This document shows, one piece after another, positions 53,822 to 62,412 of a stretch of 64,000 nt of DNA. A program made the position numbers and the translations under genes. Under the pieces are notes generated by a model, which worked only from the letters and a program-made list of their open reading frames with translations, did no database searches and was not told the origin of the DNA. The stretch's first letter is position 1. Each line of letters begins with the position of its first letter. Source of the stretch: Candidatus Rokuibacteriota bacterium (GTDB lineage Bacteria; Methylomirabilota; Methylomirabilia; Rokubacteriales; CSP1-6); assembly GCA_003220225.1 (NCBI GenBank), contig QHRU01000036.1, positions 62,001 through 126,000 on the forward strand, read 5' to 3'.

Positions 53822-53988
53822 GACAGACCTCCTCGATCTCGTCGGCTGGCGACGGCGCGCGCCGTCGCCGCAAGAAGCACGCCACGGCGCAAGTGGCCGA
53901 AACATCGGCTGAGCGGCCGACGGCGCTGCGGGCCCGCTGCCTCCGTCCTGGGCAGGCGGGACGCGATCGCCGAAAGAGCGGGCAGCCG

Positions 53989-54462
53989 TCAGACGCGTGG
54001 CGTGAAGAAGGAGTCGCCCGCGACGTAGCGGCGGCCGTCGCGCATGTCGGGAGGCGGGCCAGCCTCGACGCTGCCGTCGAAGGTCAGCTCGAGCTGCACG
54101 CCGCTCGGATCGTACACGAACAGCTGCCAGAGCGTGGTGCCGGGCACGAGGAACTCGCGCCAGTCGAGGTCCGCCGCGCGGAATCGCTCGCGGAACTCGT
54201 GGAAGCCGTGCGCGGCGAGCGAGAGATGGTCGATGGCGCCGGTGCCGGACGGCGCCTTGCCCTCACGACCGAGCGCGGGGCCGCCGGCGTAGATGTGCAC
54301 GATCGCGTCGCCGCCCGGCGCGGGACACGCGAGCCACGCGCCGGGATAGCCGAAGTCGGGCCGCGCGACCTCGCGCAGGCCGAGCACCCTGGTGTAGAAG
54401 CCGACGGTGGCCTTGAGATCGTTGGTCTTGATCGCGCAGTGGAAGAGGCCGGTGACCAGCAT
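53989..54462 (-). CDS. VOC/glyoxalase-family protein
   Basis: The product is 157 residues. LFHCAIKTNDLKATVGFYTR has the first metal His, AIDHLSLAAHG the second and GVQLELTF the Glu; all three ligand positions of a single VOC module are therefore seen. It may be a dioxygenase or lyase. TACACT lies 9 bases before the ATG. Gene neighbours give no hint of its substrate. Confidence 0.82.
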   Translation of the reverse strand: MLVTGLFHCAIKTNDLKATVGFYTRVLGLREVARPDFGYPGAWLACPAPGGDAIVHIYAGGPALGREGKAPSGTGAIDHLSLAAHGFHEFRERFRAADLDWREFLVPGTTLWQLFVYDPSGVQLELTFDGSVEAGPPPDMRDGRRYVAGDSFFTPRV

Positions 54463-54471
54463 GGCGCGCGG

Positions 54472-54477
54472 AGTGTA
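54472..54477 (-). promoter_or_regulatory. -10-like TACACT before the VOC gene
   Basis: TACACT on the minus strand ends 9 bases before the ATG and touches the 3' end of the upstream membrane-protein gene. No ribosome-binding site. Confidence 0.4.
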
Positions 54478-55635
54478 TCAGGTCTCCCGGTAGAACAGCA
54501 GCACGGTGGCCATCGCGGTGAGGAAGGCGGGCCACGCCCAGGCGAGCCACGGCCGCATGCGCGCCGTGCGGGTGCCGATCAGCAGCGCCACGCCGACGCC
54601 GACGGCCGTCGATCCCATCAGGACGTGCTGCAGGTAGATCGAGTCGACGTGCAGCCGCCCTTCGTGGAAGTGGAAGAAGAGCGTGGCGCCGCCCGCGAGG
54701 GCCAGGACGCCCAGCGCGCGCGCCAGCCGCCGCCCCGGCAGCACCGCGGCGCCGCGCAGCGCCGTGATGACCCCGATCGCGATCGGCAGCAGCGCGAGCA
54801 GCTTGTGCTGGAGCACGAGCGGATCGACGAAGATCTCGGCGAAGCGCTGCGGCCCGTAGGGCCACGACTCGGGATCGCTGCTGGGGATCAGGTAGACGCC
54901 GAACGCCATCCAGAGCGGCGCCGACACCGCGTTCCACGGGAAGGGCCGCGACCGCCACGACTCCCAGATCGTGAGCGCGGCCAGCGTCAACAAGATCGCC
55001 CCGGCCACGCGGTGCGTGAGCTGCGAGTAGAACGTCTCGGCCGGGTTCCGCGCGTGGTGCGCGGGCGCCGCGATACCGCCGTAGGGCCCGAGCCACGGGT
55101 TGCTCTCCGCGAACACGCCGTCGGGATTCGGGTACCACGCCCAGACGTGGGCGACCGCGAGCGCCGGGTGCCAGCCGACGAATGGCTCGCCGCTGGCCGG
55201 ATGTCGCGCCGGGCACGCGCGCGCGCTCGCCGCCGGCAGCTCGCGGAAGTCGCGGTAGTGGCACGACGCCTCGTGTCGGTGCCACACGGCGCCGGGCAAC
55301 GGGTCGTCGGTCGGCACGGACGGCAGCGCGTACTCCACGCCGACGAGCTGCCAGGCGCCGTCACGCTCGACGTAGAGCAGCACCGGCGGCGTCGCGAGAT
55401 CGAGCGCACCCGTCGCGAGGGCACGCGCCTGCGCCGCCGGCTGCACGAAATGATAGCCGTGCCGTGCCTCCATCCCGCTCGCCTGGAGGTAGCCGTCGGC
55501 GCGCGCGTTCGCGACGTCCGCGTAGCGCGCGGTCGCGCGGCGCACCTCGGCCACGACCTCCTCCGGTCCGCGACCTGCCGCCGCCCACGAGGGCGCGCCG
55601 AGGAGCAGGGCCAGAACGAGCGTGACGGAGCGCAC
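54478..55635 (-). CDS. Exported-domain membrane protein of unknown function
   Basis: The product is 385 residues from GTG 55635. A signal sequence (SVTLVLALLLGAPSWAAAG) leads into a periplasmic domain of about 170 residues with YLQASGMEARHGYHFVQPAA and VWHRHEASCHYRDF, rich in His and Cys and able to bind metal. Six or so membrane helices follow in the second half, starting at LTHRVAGAILLTLAALTIWE, with several His (FFHFHEGRLHVDS). The layout suggests metal or heme handling but no family is recognised. A TATACT hexamer lies 8 bases upstream. Confidence 0.6.
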   Translation of the reverse strand: MRSVTLVLALLLGAPSWAAAGRGPEEVVAEVRRATARYADVANARADGYLQASGMEARHGYHFVQPAAQARALATGALDLATPPVLLYVERDGAWQLVGVEYALPSVPTDDPLPGAVWHRHEASCHYRDFRELPAASARACPARHPASGEPFVGWHPALAVAHVWAWYPNPDGVFAESNPWLGPYGGIAAPAHHARNPAETFYSQLTHRVAGAILLTLAALTIWESWRSRPFPWNAVSAPLWMAFGVYLIPSSDPESWPYGPQRFAEIFVDPLVLQHKLLALLPIAIGVITALRGAAVLPGRRLARALGVLALAGGATLFFHFHEGRLHVDSIYLQHVLMGSTAVGVGVALLIGTRTARMRPWLAWAWPAFLTAMATVLLFYRET

Positions 55636-55643
55636 GGCTTCCC

Positions 55644-55649
55644 AGTATA
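55644..55649 (-). promoter_or_regulatory. -10-like TATACT before the membrane-protein gene
   Basis: TATACT on the minus strand ends 8 bases before GTG 55635. It shares a 47-base gap with the divergent TerC promoter. Confidence 0.45.
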
Positions 55650-55665
55650 CGGACGGACGCTGCGG

Positions 55666-55671
55666 TAGTAT
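55666..55671 (+). promoter_or_regulatory. -10-like TAGTAT before the TerC gene
   Basis: TAGTAT lies 10 bases before ATG 55682; an earlier in-frame ATG at 55670 overlaps it. No ribosome-binding site. Confidence 0.4.
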
Positions 55672-55681
55672 GCCGCCGACG

Positions 55682-56422
55682 ATGGACGCGTTCCTGACCG
55701 CCGACGGCCTGATCGCGCTCGCGACGCTCGCCGCCCTCGAGATCGTCCTCGGCGTGGACAACGTCGTCTTCATCGCGATCCTCACCGGGCGGTTGCCCGT
55801 GCGCCAGCGCGAATCCGCCCGCCGGCTCGGGCTCACGCTCGCGCTCGGCATCCGCATCGGGCTGCTCTTCACGATCTCGTGGATGATGGGACTCACGCGG
55901 CCGCTCCTCGCCGTGCTCGGCCACGCGTTCACGGGGCGCGATCTGATCCTGATCGGCGGCGGCCTGTTCCTCGTCGGCAAGGCGACGTGGGAGATCTACG
56001 ACAAGCTCGAGGTCGAGCACGTCGAGCGCGCGGGCGCCGGCCGCGCGCAGTTCGTGGCCGTGCTGGCGCAGATCCTCCTGCTCGACATCGTCTTCTCGCT
56101 CGACTCGGTGATCACCGCCGTCGGCATGGCCAACCGGCTCGAGGTGATGGTCGCCGCCATGGTGATCGCCATGCTCGTGATGCTGGCCAGCATGGGCGCG
56201 GTGGCCGGCTTCGTCGAGCGTCACCCGAGCGTGAAGATCCTCGCGCTGTCGTTCCTGCTCCTCATCGGCGCGGTGCTGGTGGCCGACGGCATGGGCCAGC
56301 ACGTGTCCAAAGCCTACATCTACGTCGCCATGGCCTTCTCGCTCTTCGTCGAGCTGCTGAATCTGCGGTATCGCAAGCGCCGGCAGCCCGTGAAGCTGCG
56401 CCGCCGCTACGAGCGCGGCTGA
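55682..56422 (+). CDS. TerC-family membrane protein
   Basis: The product is 246 residues with about seven membrane helices. The TerC motifs LEIVLGVDNVVFIAIL near residue 19 and LLDIVFSLDSVITAVGM near 139, with their paired acidic residues, are intact. TerC proteins export metal ions such as manganese, often to metallate secreted enzymes. The gene precedes a peptide-type permease by 2 bases, perhaps only by chance of compaction. Confidence 0.9.
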   Translation: MDAFLTADGLIALATLAALEIVLGVDNVVFIAILTGRLPVRQRESARRLGLTLALGIRIGLLFTISWMMGLTRPLLAVLGHAFTGRDLILIGGGLFLVGKATWEIYDKLEVEHVERAGAGRAQFVAVLAQILLLDIVFSLDSVITAVGMANRLEVMVAAMVIAMLVMLASMGAVAGFVERHPSVKILALSFLLLIGAVLVADGMGQHVSKAYIYVAMAFSLFVELLNLRYRKRRQPVKLRRRYERG

Positions 56423-56424
56423 GG

Positions 56425-57345
56425 ATGCGCGCCTGGATCGCCGCCCGTCTGGCGCAGACCGTGCTCGTCGTCGTCCTCTCGCTCACGGCCGTGTTCGGCA
56501 TGGTGCGCCTGGCCGGCGACCCCGTGCTGCTCTTCATGCCGATGGACATCCAGGCCAAGGACGTCAACGAGTACCGCCAGCGCCTCGGCTTCAACGACCC
56601 GGTGCTCGTGCAATACGCCCGCTTCATGCAGGGCGCCGTGCGGGGCGACTTCGGAGAGTCGCTGCGCTACCGGCGCGACGCCCTCGGCCTCGTGCTCGAG
56701 CGGCTGCCGGCCACGCTGCTGCTGGCGGGCACGGCCATGCTGCTCACGCTCACCGTCGCGGTGCCGCTCGGCGTCGTCACCGCCGTGCGTCGCGACCGCG
56801 CGGTCGATCACGCGGGCACCGTGCTGACGGTGCTCGGACAGGCCATCCCGGGCTTCTGGCTCGGCCTCATGCTGATCTACGTCTTCGCCGTGCAGCTCCG
56901 CTGGCTGCCAACGGGCGGCATGGGCGGGCTGGCGCACCTGGTCATGCCGTCCATCGTGCTCGCGGCCTTCTACGCCGCGCGCGTCGCGCGGCTCACGCGC
57001 TCGGCGGTGCTGGACGCGCTGGGGGAGGACTACGTGCTCACCGCGCGCGCCAAGGGACTGGCCGAGCGGCGCGTGGTCGGCAAGCACGCCCTCCGCAACT
57101 CCGCGATCCCGATCGTCACGCTGGCGGGGCTCGAGGCGGGCCAGCTCCTCGGCGGCGCCGTCGTGACCGAGACGATCTTCGCGTGGCCGGGGCTCGGGCG
57201 GCTCACCGTGCAGGCGCTGCTCAACCGCGACTTTCCCCTGGTCATGGCCGCGGTGTCGTTCACCTCGATCGTCTACACGCTGATGAACCTGGTCGTGGAC
57301 TTGCTCTACGGCTGGCTCGACCCGCGCGTGAGATCACGCGCGTGA
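56425..57345 (+). CDS. Peptide/nickel-type ABC permease (DppB-like)
   Basis: The product is 306 residues. LFMPMDIQAKDVNEYRQRLG with FNDPVLVQYARFMQGAVRGD is the DppB periplasmic loop, and the EAA motif is YVLTARAKGLAERRVVGKHA. Six helices. It pairs with the DppC-like permease at 57467, from which it is separated by a repeat. Confidence 0.9.
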   Translation: MRAWIAARLAQTVLVVVLSLTAVFGMVRLAGDPVLLFMPMDIQAKDVNEYRQRLGFNDPVLVQYARFMQGAVRGDFGESLRYRRDALGLVLERLPATLLLAGTAMLLTLTVAVPLGVVTAVRRDRAVDHAGTVLTVLGQAIPGFWLGLMLIYVFAVQLRWLPTGGMGGLAHLVMPSIVLAAFYAARVARLTRSAVLDALGEDYVLTARAKGLAERRVVGKHALRNSAIPIVTLAGLEAGQLLGGAVVTETIFAWPGLGRLTVQALLNRDFPLVMAAVSFTSIVYTLMNLVVDLLYGWLDPRVRSRA

Positions 57346-57379
57346 GATCACCGATGACCGTTCTCCGCCCGACCGTCGA

Positions 57380-57466
57380 GCCGCAGTGCGAGCCGCAGGC
57401 CGTTCGACGGCCGAGGCGAGCGCTGAAATGTTGTGGGCGCCCTGCGAAGGCGCTCCGACGGCACAT
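57380..57466 (-). repeat. Repeat block inside the dpp-like operon
   Basis: GAGCCGCAGGCCGTTCGACG and GCCGAGGCGAGCGCT are the reverse complement of the extra block in the composite repeat at 6289-6460. A TGTGGGCGCCCTGCG segment with a small stem follows up to the next start. It lengthens the gap between two permease genes that normally nearly touch. Confidence 0.65.
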
Positions 57467-58267
57467 ATGAAGAAATGGCTCGGCCTGGCGCTGACGGTGG
57501 GCGTCGTCGTCGCGGCCCTGACCGCACCCTGGCTCGCGGCGATCGACCCGATGGTCACCGACTTCGCGAGCAGTCTCAAGCCACCGGGCTCGCCGGGTCA
57601 TCCGCTGGGCACCGACCAGCTCGGCCGCGATCTGCTGGCGCGCGTGCTCTATGGAGCGCGGCTCGCGCTGTTCATCGGCGCGTGCACGGTCGCGGTGACG
57701 GCGGTGGTCGGCGGCCTGCTCGGCCTCGTCTCCGGCTTCGTCGAGGGCTGGCCGGCGACGGCGATCATGCGGCTGGCCGACGTGCAGCTCTCGTTTCCGT
57801 TCATCCTGCTCGCGCTCACCATCAACGCCATCGTCGGCCTCGGCCTGCGCAACATCATCCTGAGCCTGTCGGCGGCGGGCTGGGTCGTCTATGCCCGCGT
57901 CGTACGCGGCGAGGTGCTGTCGGTGAAGCAGCGCGATTACGTGCACGCCGCGGCGGCGCTCGGCGTCGGCCGGCCGCGGCTGCTCTTCCGCCACGTGCTG
58001 CCGAACGTCGCGCCCTCCATCGTCGTGGTGGCCAGCCTGCAGTTCTCCCAGTTCGTGGTGGCCGAGGCCGCCATCTCGTTCCTCGGCTTCGGCGTGCAGC
58101 CGCCCACACCGGCGTGGGGCAGCATGCTGAGCGAGAGCCGCGACTTCCTCTACGTGGCGTGGTGGCTGGCGGCGTTTCCGGGGGCGGCGCTGGCGCTGAC
58201 GGCGCTCGGCGTGAACCTGCTCGGCGACTGGCTGCGCGACACGCTCGACCCGAAGCTGCGGGTCTAG
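57467..58267 (+). CDS. Peptide/nickel-type ABC permease (DppC-like)
   Basis: The product is 266 residues from ATG 57467. GHPLGTDQLGRDLLARVLYG is the DppC signature near residue 45, and the EAA loop is YVHAAAALGVGRPRLLFRHV. Six helices. It lacks an obvious ribosome-binding site. Its stop overlaps the convergent 59-residue gene by 4 bases. Confidence 0.9.
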   Translation: MKKWLGLALTVGVVVAALTAPWLAAIDPMVTDFASSLKPPGSPGHPLGTDQLGRDLLARVLYGARLALFIGACTVAVTAVVGGLLGLVSGFVEGWPATAIMRLADVQLSFPFILLALTINAIVGLGLRNIILSLSAAGWVVYARVVRGEVLSVKQRDYVHAAAALGVGRPRLLFRHVLPNVAPSIVVVASLQFSQFVVAEAAISFLGFGVQPPTPAWGSMLSESRDFLYVAWWLAAFPGAALALTALGVNLLGDWLRDTLDPKLRV

Positions 58268-58443
58268 GTCCGATGCTCGCGGAGAGTTCGCTTGACCTCG
58301 AGGTAGACCGCCGCACTGATGCCTTCGATCTGGTCCAGGCTCTTCCGCGTCTTGTACCAGAACACGAGGAACGCCACGATGACGACGGCGACCTCGCCGC
58401 ACACGATCCCCAGCATCAATTGCTGAAACGCGTGCTCGCTCAT
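58264..58443 (-). CDS. Small single-helix membrane protein, 59 aa
   Basis: From ATG 58443: one hydrophobic helix (LMLGIVCGEVAVVIVAFLVF) is followed by a basic helical tail (YKTRKSLDQIEGISAAVYLE). It lies on the minus strand between the permease and the binding-protein gene, separating them. No family is recognised. It may be genuine because its codon use and hydrophobic pattern are good. Confidence 0.5.
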   Translation of the reverse strand: MSEHAFQQLMLGIVCGEVAVVIVAFLVFWYKTRKSLDQIEGISAAVYLEVKRTLREHRT

Positions 58444-58570
58444 CTCGGCTGTGATTATCGGCCGGCACGCGATCGGGGTCAACGTCACGACCCGGATACG
58501 GCGTAGTACACTGCTGGCCGCCGAGCCGGGCGGCGCAGACCGGCACCCGAGCAGGACCCAGGAGGAACTC

Positions 58571-60109
58571 ATGCGGATCGCGTTCCGCGTCGCCACGCTG
58601 GCCGCGCTGCTCGTCGCGGCCGTCACCGTCGCCTCCGCCCACGCCCAGGACCGCAGCAAGACGAAGGAGGTCGTGGTCGGCCTCGGCGCCGAGCCGCGCA
58701 CCATGCTCGCCGCCACCATCGTGGACTGGACGACCAACAACATGCTCGAGCACATCTACGACCGCCTGCTCGACCGCGACGCGAAGACCTTCAAGCCCAA
58801 GCCGATGCTCGCCACCGAGTGGAAGATCGTCAACGACACGACGTGGGAGTTCAAGCTGCGAAAGGGCGTGAAGTTCCACAACGGCGAGCCGTTCACGGCG
58901 GCGTCGGTGAAGGCGACCATCGACTACGCGCTCGATCCGGCCACCAAGAGCCACTTCGCGACCGCGGCGTACTGGGGCCTCGTGAAAGAAGTGCAGGTCG
59001 TCGACGACTACACGGTGCGGTTCGTGACGAAGCAGCCGTGGCCGAACCTCGTCGACAGCGCGTCACTGACGAACTCGCTCATGCTGCCGGCCAAGGCGCT
59101 CAAGGAGCTGGGCCCGGCCAGGCTGGCCGAGAAGCCGATCGGCACCGGACCGTTCAGGTTCGTCGAGTGGCGGCGCGACGAGCGGCTGGTGCTCGAGCGC
59201 AACCCGGATTACTGGCAGGGCCCGGCCGACGTGAGCCGCGTGACCTTCCGCTTCGTCCCCGAGTTCAGCGCGCGCATGGCCGCGCTGCTCTCGGGCGAGA
59301 TCGACATCATGAAGGACGTGCCACCGCACGCGGTGGAGGCGGTCGAGCGGAGCGGCCGCGCGCGCCTGCGCGCCACGGTGTCCTCGCGCATCAACTACCT
59401 GGCGCTGGTGAACCTCAAGCCCGGCCCCATGCAGGACGTTCGCGTGCGGCGGGCGATGAACCACGCGGTGGACGTGGAGGAGCTGATCAAGCAGGTGCTC
59501 AAGGGCCGCGCCACGCGCATGTGCGGCCCCCTGTCGCCCGCCAACGTCGACTACGCGCCCGTCGAATGCTACAAGCACGACCCCGCGCGCGCCCAGGCGC
59601 TCTTCCGGGAGGCCGGCGTCGATCCGAAGGCGCTCGCGCTCACGCTCGACACGCCGTCCGGCCGCTATCCGCTCGACAAGGACGTGTCGCTCGCCATCGC
59701 CGCGCAGCTGCAGCGCCTCGGCATCAAGACCAACGTCGTCGTGAACGAGTGGGGCACGCACCTCGACAAGATCAAGAACCGGAACACGGGCGAGATGTTC
59801 TTCCTCGGCTGGGGCCCCGCGCTCCACGGCCAGGGCACGATGCAGCCGCTCTTCCTCGCCGACCAGACCTACTCGTCGTACGGCAACAACAAGACGATCG
59901 ACGAGAAGATCTCGCGCGCCCAGACCCTGCTCGATCCGAAGGCGCGCGCGGAGGCGTACGCCGAGCTGCAGCGGCTCGTCCACGACGAGGCGCCGTGGGT
60001 GTTCCTCTGGCAGCAGCACGACCTCTACGGCGTGGCGCAGACGGTGGAGTGGACACCGCGCGCCGACGAGAAGGTCTGGATGTACGAGGCGAAGGTGATC
60101 GCGCGATGA
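58571..60109 (+). CDS. Peptide-type ABC substrate-binding protein (DppA-like, SBP_bac_5)
   Basis: The product is 512 residues with AGGAGGAACTC before the ATG and a Sec signal (RVATLAALLVAAVTVASAHA). VVVGLGAEPRTMLAATIVDW, YDRLLDRDAKTFKPKPMLAT and WEFKLRKGVKFHNGEPFTA are family marks. A -10-like TACACT sits at 58507-58512. Ligands can be peptides, nickel, glutathione or other small compounds. No ATPase genes follow; an amidohydrolase overlaps its stop instead. Confidence 0.9.
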   Translation: MRIAFRVATLAALLVAAVTVASAHAQDRSKTKEVVVGLGAEPRTMLAATIVDWTTNNMLEHIYDRLLDRDAKTFKPKPMLATEWKIVNDTTWEFKLRKGVKFHNGEPFTAASVKATIDYALDPATKSHFATAAYWGLVKEVQVVDDYTVRFVTKQPWPNLVDSASLTNSLMLPAKALKELGPARLAEKPIGTGPFRFVEWRRDERLVLERNPDYWQGPADVSRVTFRFVPEFSARMAALLSGEIDIMKDVPPHAVEAVERSGRARLRATVSSRINYLALVNLKPGPMQDVRVRRAMNHAVDVEELIKQVLKGRATRMCGPLSPANVDYAPVECYKHDPARAQALFREAGVDPKALALTLDTPSGRYPLDKDVSLAIAAQLQRLGIKTNVVVNEWGTHLDKIKNRNTGEMFFLGWGPALHGQGTMQPLFLADQTYSSYGNNKTIDEKISRAQTLLDPKARAEAYAELQRLVHDEAPWVFLWQQHDLYGVAQTVEWTPRADEKVWMYEAKVIAR

Positions 60110-61341
60110 GCCTCACCGTCTTCACCAACGCGTTCCTGATCGACTGCACCGGCGCCGATCCCGTCGAGGGCGCCACCGTGATCGTCGAGGACGACCGTAT
60201 CAAGGACGTCCGCGCCAAGGGCGGATCCGGCGCGCTGCCGGGCCCGGTGACGACGATCGACTGTGCGGGCGCCACGCTCATGCCCGGCCTCACCGACGCC
60301 CACGTGCACATCTGCGCGGTGACCGAGAACATCACCGACCAGCACCGGTTCTATCCGCCGTCGTACATCGCCGCCCGCGCCATGCAGCGCGCGCACGAGT
60401 GCCTGATGCAGGGCTTCACCACGGTGCGCGACGCCGGCGGTGCCGACTACGGCTTCCGCATGGTGCTGGACGAGGGCCACTTCCCCGGACCGCGCCTGCT
60501 GGTCTCCGGCCGCTACATCTCGCAGACCGGCGGCCACGGCGACAAGCGGCGCCGCTCCGAGTGGACCGATCCGATCGACGGCTGTGTCGGCATGATCGGT
60601 TTCATCGCCGACGGGCCGGACGAGGTGCGCCGGGCCGCGCGCGAGAACATCCGCCGCGACGTCGACCAGATCAAGATCATGGCGTCCGGCGGAGCCATGT
60701 CGCCGTCGGACGAGCTCGACACCACGCAATTCACGGTCGCCGAGATGCGGGCCGCCGTCGAAGAAGCCCAGGCGGTCGGCAAGTACGTCCTCAGCCACGC
60801 CTACTCGGATTCGGCCGTCCGCCGCGCCATCGAAGCCGGCGTGCGCTCGATCGAGCACGGCAACCTGATCCGCGAGGCCGCCGCCAAGGCCATCAAGGAC
60901 GCGGACGCGTTCCTGGTGCCGACCATGGTGACGTACGAGGCCATTTATCGCGAGGGCAAGCGCTACGGCATCGGCGACCACCAGGTCGCCAAGATCGACA
61001 TGGCGCGCCAGCAATCGGTGCAGGGGCTGACCTACGCCTACAAGGCGGGCTGCAAGATCGGCTCGGGCTCCGACCTGCTCGGCGACATGATGACCCAGCG
61101 CGCGGTGGAGTTCGAGCTGAAGGGCCAGGTGATGAAGCCGATGGAGGTCCTGCTCTCGGCGACGAAGGTCAACGCCGAGCTGTTCCGCATGCACGACCGG
61201 ATCGGCAGCGTCGAGCCGAACAAGCTGGCCGACCTCATCGTCGTGCAGGGCAACCCGCTCAAGAACCTCCGTGTCTTCCAGGTCCAGGACAACCTGCGCG
61301 TGATCATGAAGGGCGGCCGGCTCTACAAGAGGATGGCGTGA
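60106..61341 (+). CDS. Metal-dependent amidohydrolase (imidazolonepropionase/prolidase-like)
   Basis: The product is 411 residues, with ATGA overlap. LMPGLTDAHVHI holds the HxH metal pair near residue 64; DQIKIMASGG has the Lys that is usually carboxylated; SHAYSD and SIEHGNL supply the other His, and GSGSDL the catalytic Asp. It is the amidohydrolase-superfamily branch that contains Xaa-Pro or Xaa-Arg dipeptidases and aryl-amidases. Coupling with a DppA-like protein suggests that it hydrolyses the imported peptide or amide. Confidence 0.88.
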   Translation: MSLTVFTNAFLIDCTGADPVEGATVIVEDDRIKDVRAKGGSGALPGPVTTIDCAGATLMPGLTDAHVHICAVTENITDQHRFYPPSYIAARAMQRAHECLMQGFTTVRDAGGADYGFRMVLDEGHFPGPRLLVSGRYISQTGGHGDKRRRSEWTDPIDGCVGMIGFIADGPDEVRRAARENIRRDVDQIKIMASGGAMSPSDELDTTQFTVAEMRAAVEEAQAVGKYVLSHAYSDSAVRRAIEAGVRSIEHGNLIREAAAKAIKDADAFLVPTMVTYEAIYREGKRYGIGDHQVAKIDMARQQSVQGLTYAYKAGCKIGSGSDLLGDMMTQRAVEFELKGQVMKPMEVLLSATKVNAELFRMHDRIGSVEPNKLADLIVVQGNPLKNLRVFQVQDNLRVIMKGGRLYKRMA

Positions 61342-62102
61342 GCGACGCGCATCGCGAGGCGATCCTCGACCAGTTCACGCGGCAGGCGGTGCCGTTCGCG
61401 ACAGCGCCCTCGATCAGGGACGAGGCCGCGCTCGAGACGGTCATCGCGTTCAGCGGCTGCGGGCCGGGGGACACCGTGCTCGACGTCGCGTGCGGGCCGG
61501 GCATCCTCGCCTGCGCCTTCGCGAAGGTCACGCGCCACGTCACGGGCATCGACCTGACGCCGGCGATGCTGGAGCGGGCTCGGGCCCTCCAGTCCGAGAC
61601 GCGCCTGACGAACCTCACGTGGCGGCAGGGGGACGTGCTGCCGCTGCCCTTCACGGACGGCGCGTTCACGCTCGTCGTCTCGCGCTTCGCGTTCCACCAC
61701 CTGCTCGACCCCGGCGCGGTGCTGGGCGAGATGCGGCGTGTCTGCGCACCCGGCGGCACCGTGATGGTGATCGACAGCGCGCCGGCGCAGGAGAAGGCCG
61801 ACGCCTTCAACGCGATGGAAGCGCTGCGCGACCCGTCCCACGTGCGGGCGCTGCCCCTGGTCGAGCACCTGGCGCTCTTCGCGAAGGCCGGGCTCGGCGA
61901 GCCCCGCCAGACGTTCTACCGCCTGCCGTCCGACCTCGAGGGCCTGCTGTCGCGCTCGTTCCCCAATCCGGGTGACGCCGACAGGATCCGGGAGACGTTC
62001 CAGCGCTCGCTCGCCGACGACGGGCTCGACATGGCCCCCCATCGCGTCGGCGGCACGATCCGCCTGAGCTATCCCGTGGCCGTGCTCGCCGCGCGCCGCT
62101 GA
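61338..62102 (+). CDS. Class I SAM-dependent methyltransferase
   Basis: The product is 254 residues from GTG (GTGA overlap). VLDVACGPGILACAFAK is motif I, GIDLTPAMLERARAL motif II, and VVSRFAFHHLLDPGAVLGEM a UbiE/COQ5-like block. The acceptor is unknown. Overlap with the amidohydrolase suggests co-translation. Confidence 0.85.
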   Translation: MSDAHREAILDQFTRQAVPFATAPSIRDEAALETVIAFSGCGPGDTVLDVACGPGILACAFAKVTRHVTGIDLTPAMLERARALQSETRLTNLTWRQGDVLPLPFTDGAFTLVVSRFAFHHLLDPGAVLGEMRRVCAPGGTVMVIDSAPAQEKADAFNAMEALRDPSHVRALPLVEHLALFAKAGLGEPRQTFYRLPSDLEGLLSRSFPNPGDADRIRETFQRSLADDGLDMAPHRVGGTIRLSYPVAVLAARR

Positions 62103-62103
62103 C

Positions 62104-62412
62104 GTGCAGTTCGCCATCGCCGTCGCCTGCGCGGCGGTGGTCGTCGCGCTCGCGATGCGCGGCGTGCCGCGCCGGGTCGGCGCCGTGCGCGCGCTGGGCG
62201 GCGTCGTCACCTTCTGCGGTGTCGGCTATCTCTGGGTGCTGGCGATGTGGATCGTCGTGCCGAGGCTGGAGCCCGTGTTCTCGGCGCTCCCCGGCGTCTA
62301 CCTCAAGGCGATCCTCGCGCTGCTCCTCTCCTTCGCGCCGCCGACGCTGGCGGCCCTCGCGGTGGTGCGGCTCGTCGCCCGCGCCGCGCGCCGCGATAGA
62401 ATGGCGGGGTGA
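62104..62412 (+). CDS. Small membrane protein, 102 aa
   Basis: From GTG, with about three membrane segments (FAIAVACAAVVVALAM; VVTFCGVGYLWVLAMWIVV; ILALLLSFAPPTLAALAVVR). Basic C-terminus. No family is recognised. It lies between the methyltransferase and the Dus gene and overlaps the latter by GTGA. Confidence 0.6.
   Translation: MQFAIAVACAAVVVALAMRGVPRRVGAVRALGGVVTFCGVGYLWVLAMWIVVPRLEPVFSALPGVYLKAILALLLSFAPPTLAALAVVRLVARAARRDRMAG
62397..62402 (+). promoter_or_regulatory. -10-like TAGAAT before the Dus gene
   Basis: TAGAAT lies within the end of the upstream gene, 6 bases before GTG 62409, exactly as at nagZ. It may provide an internal leaderless transcript. Confidence 0.4.
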
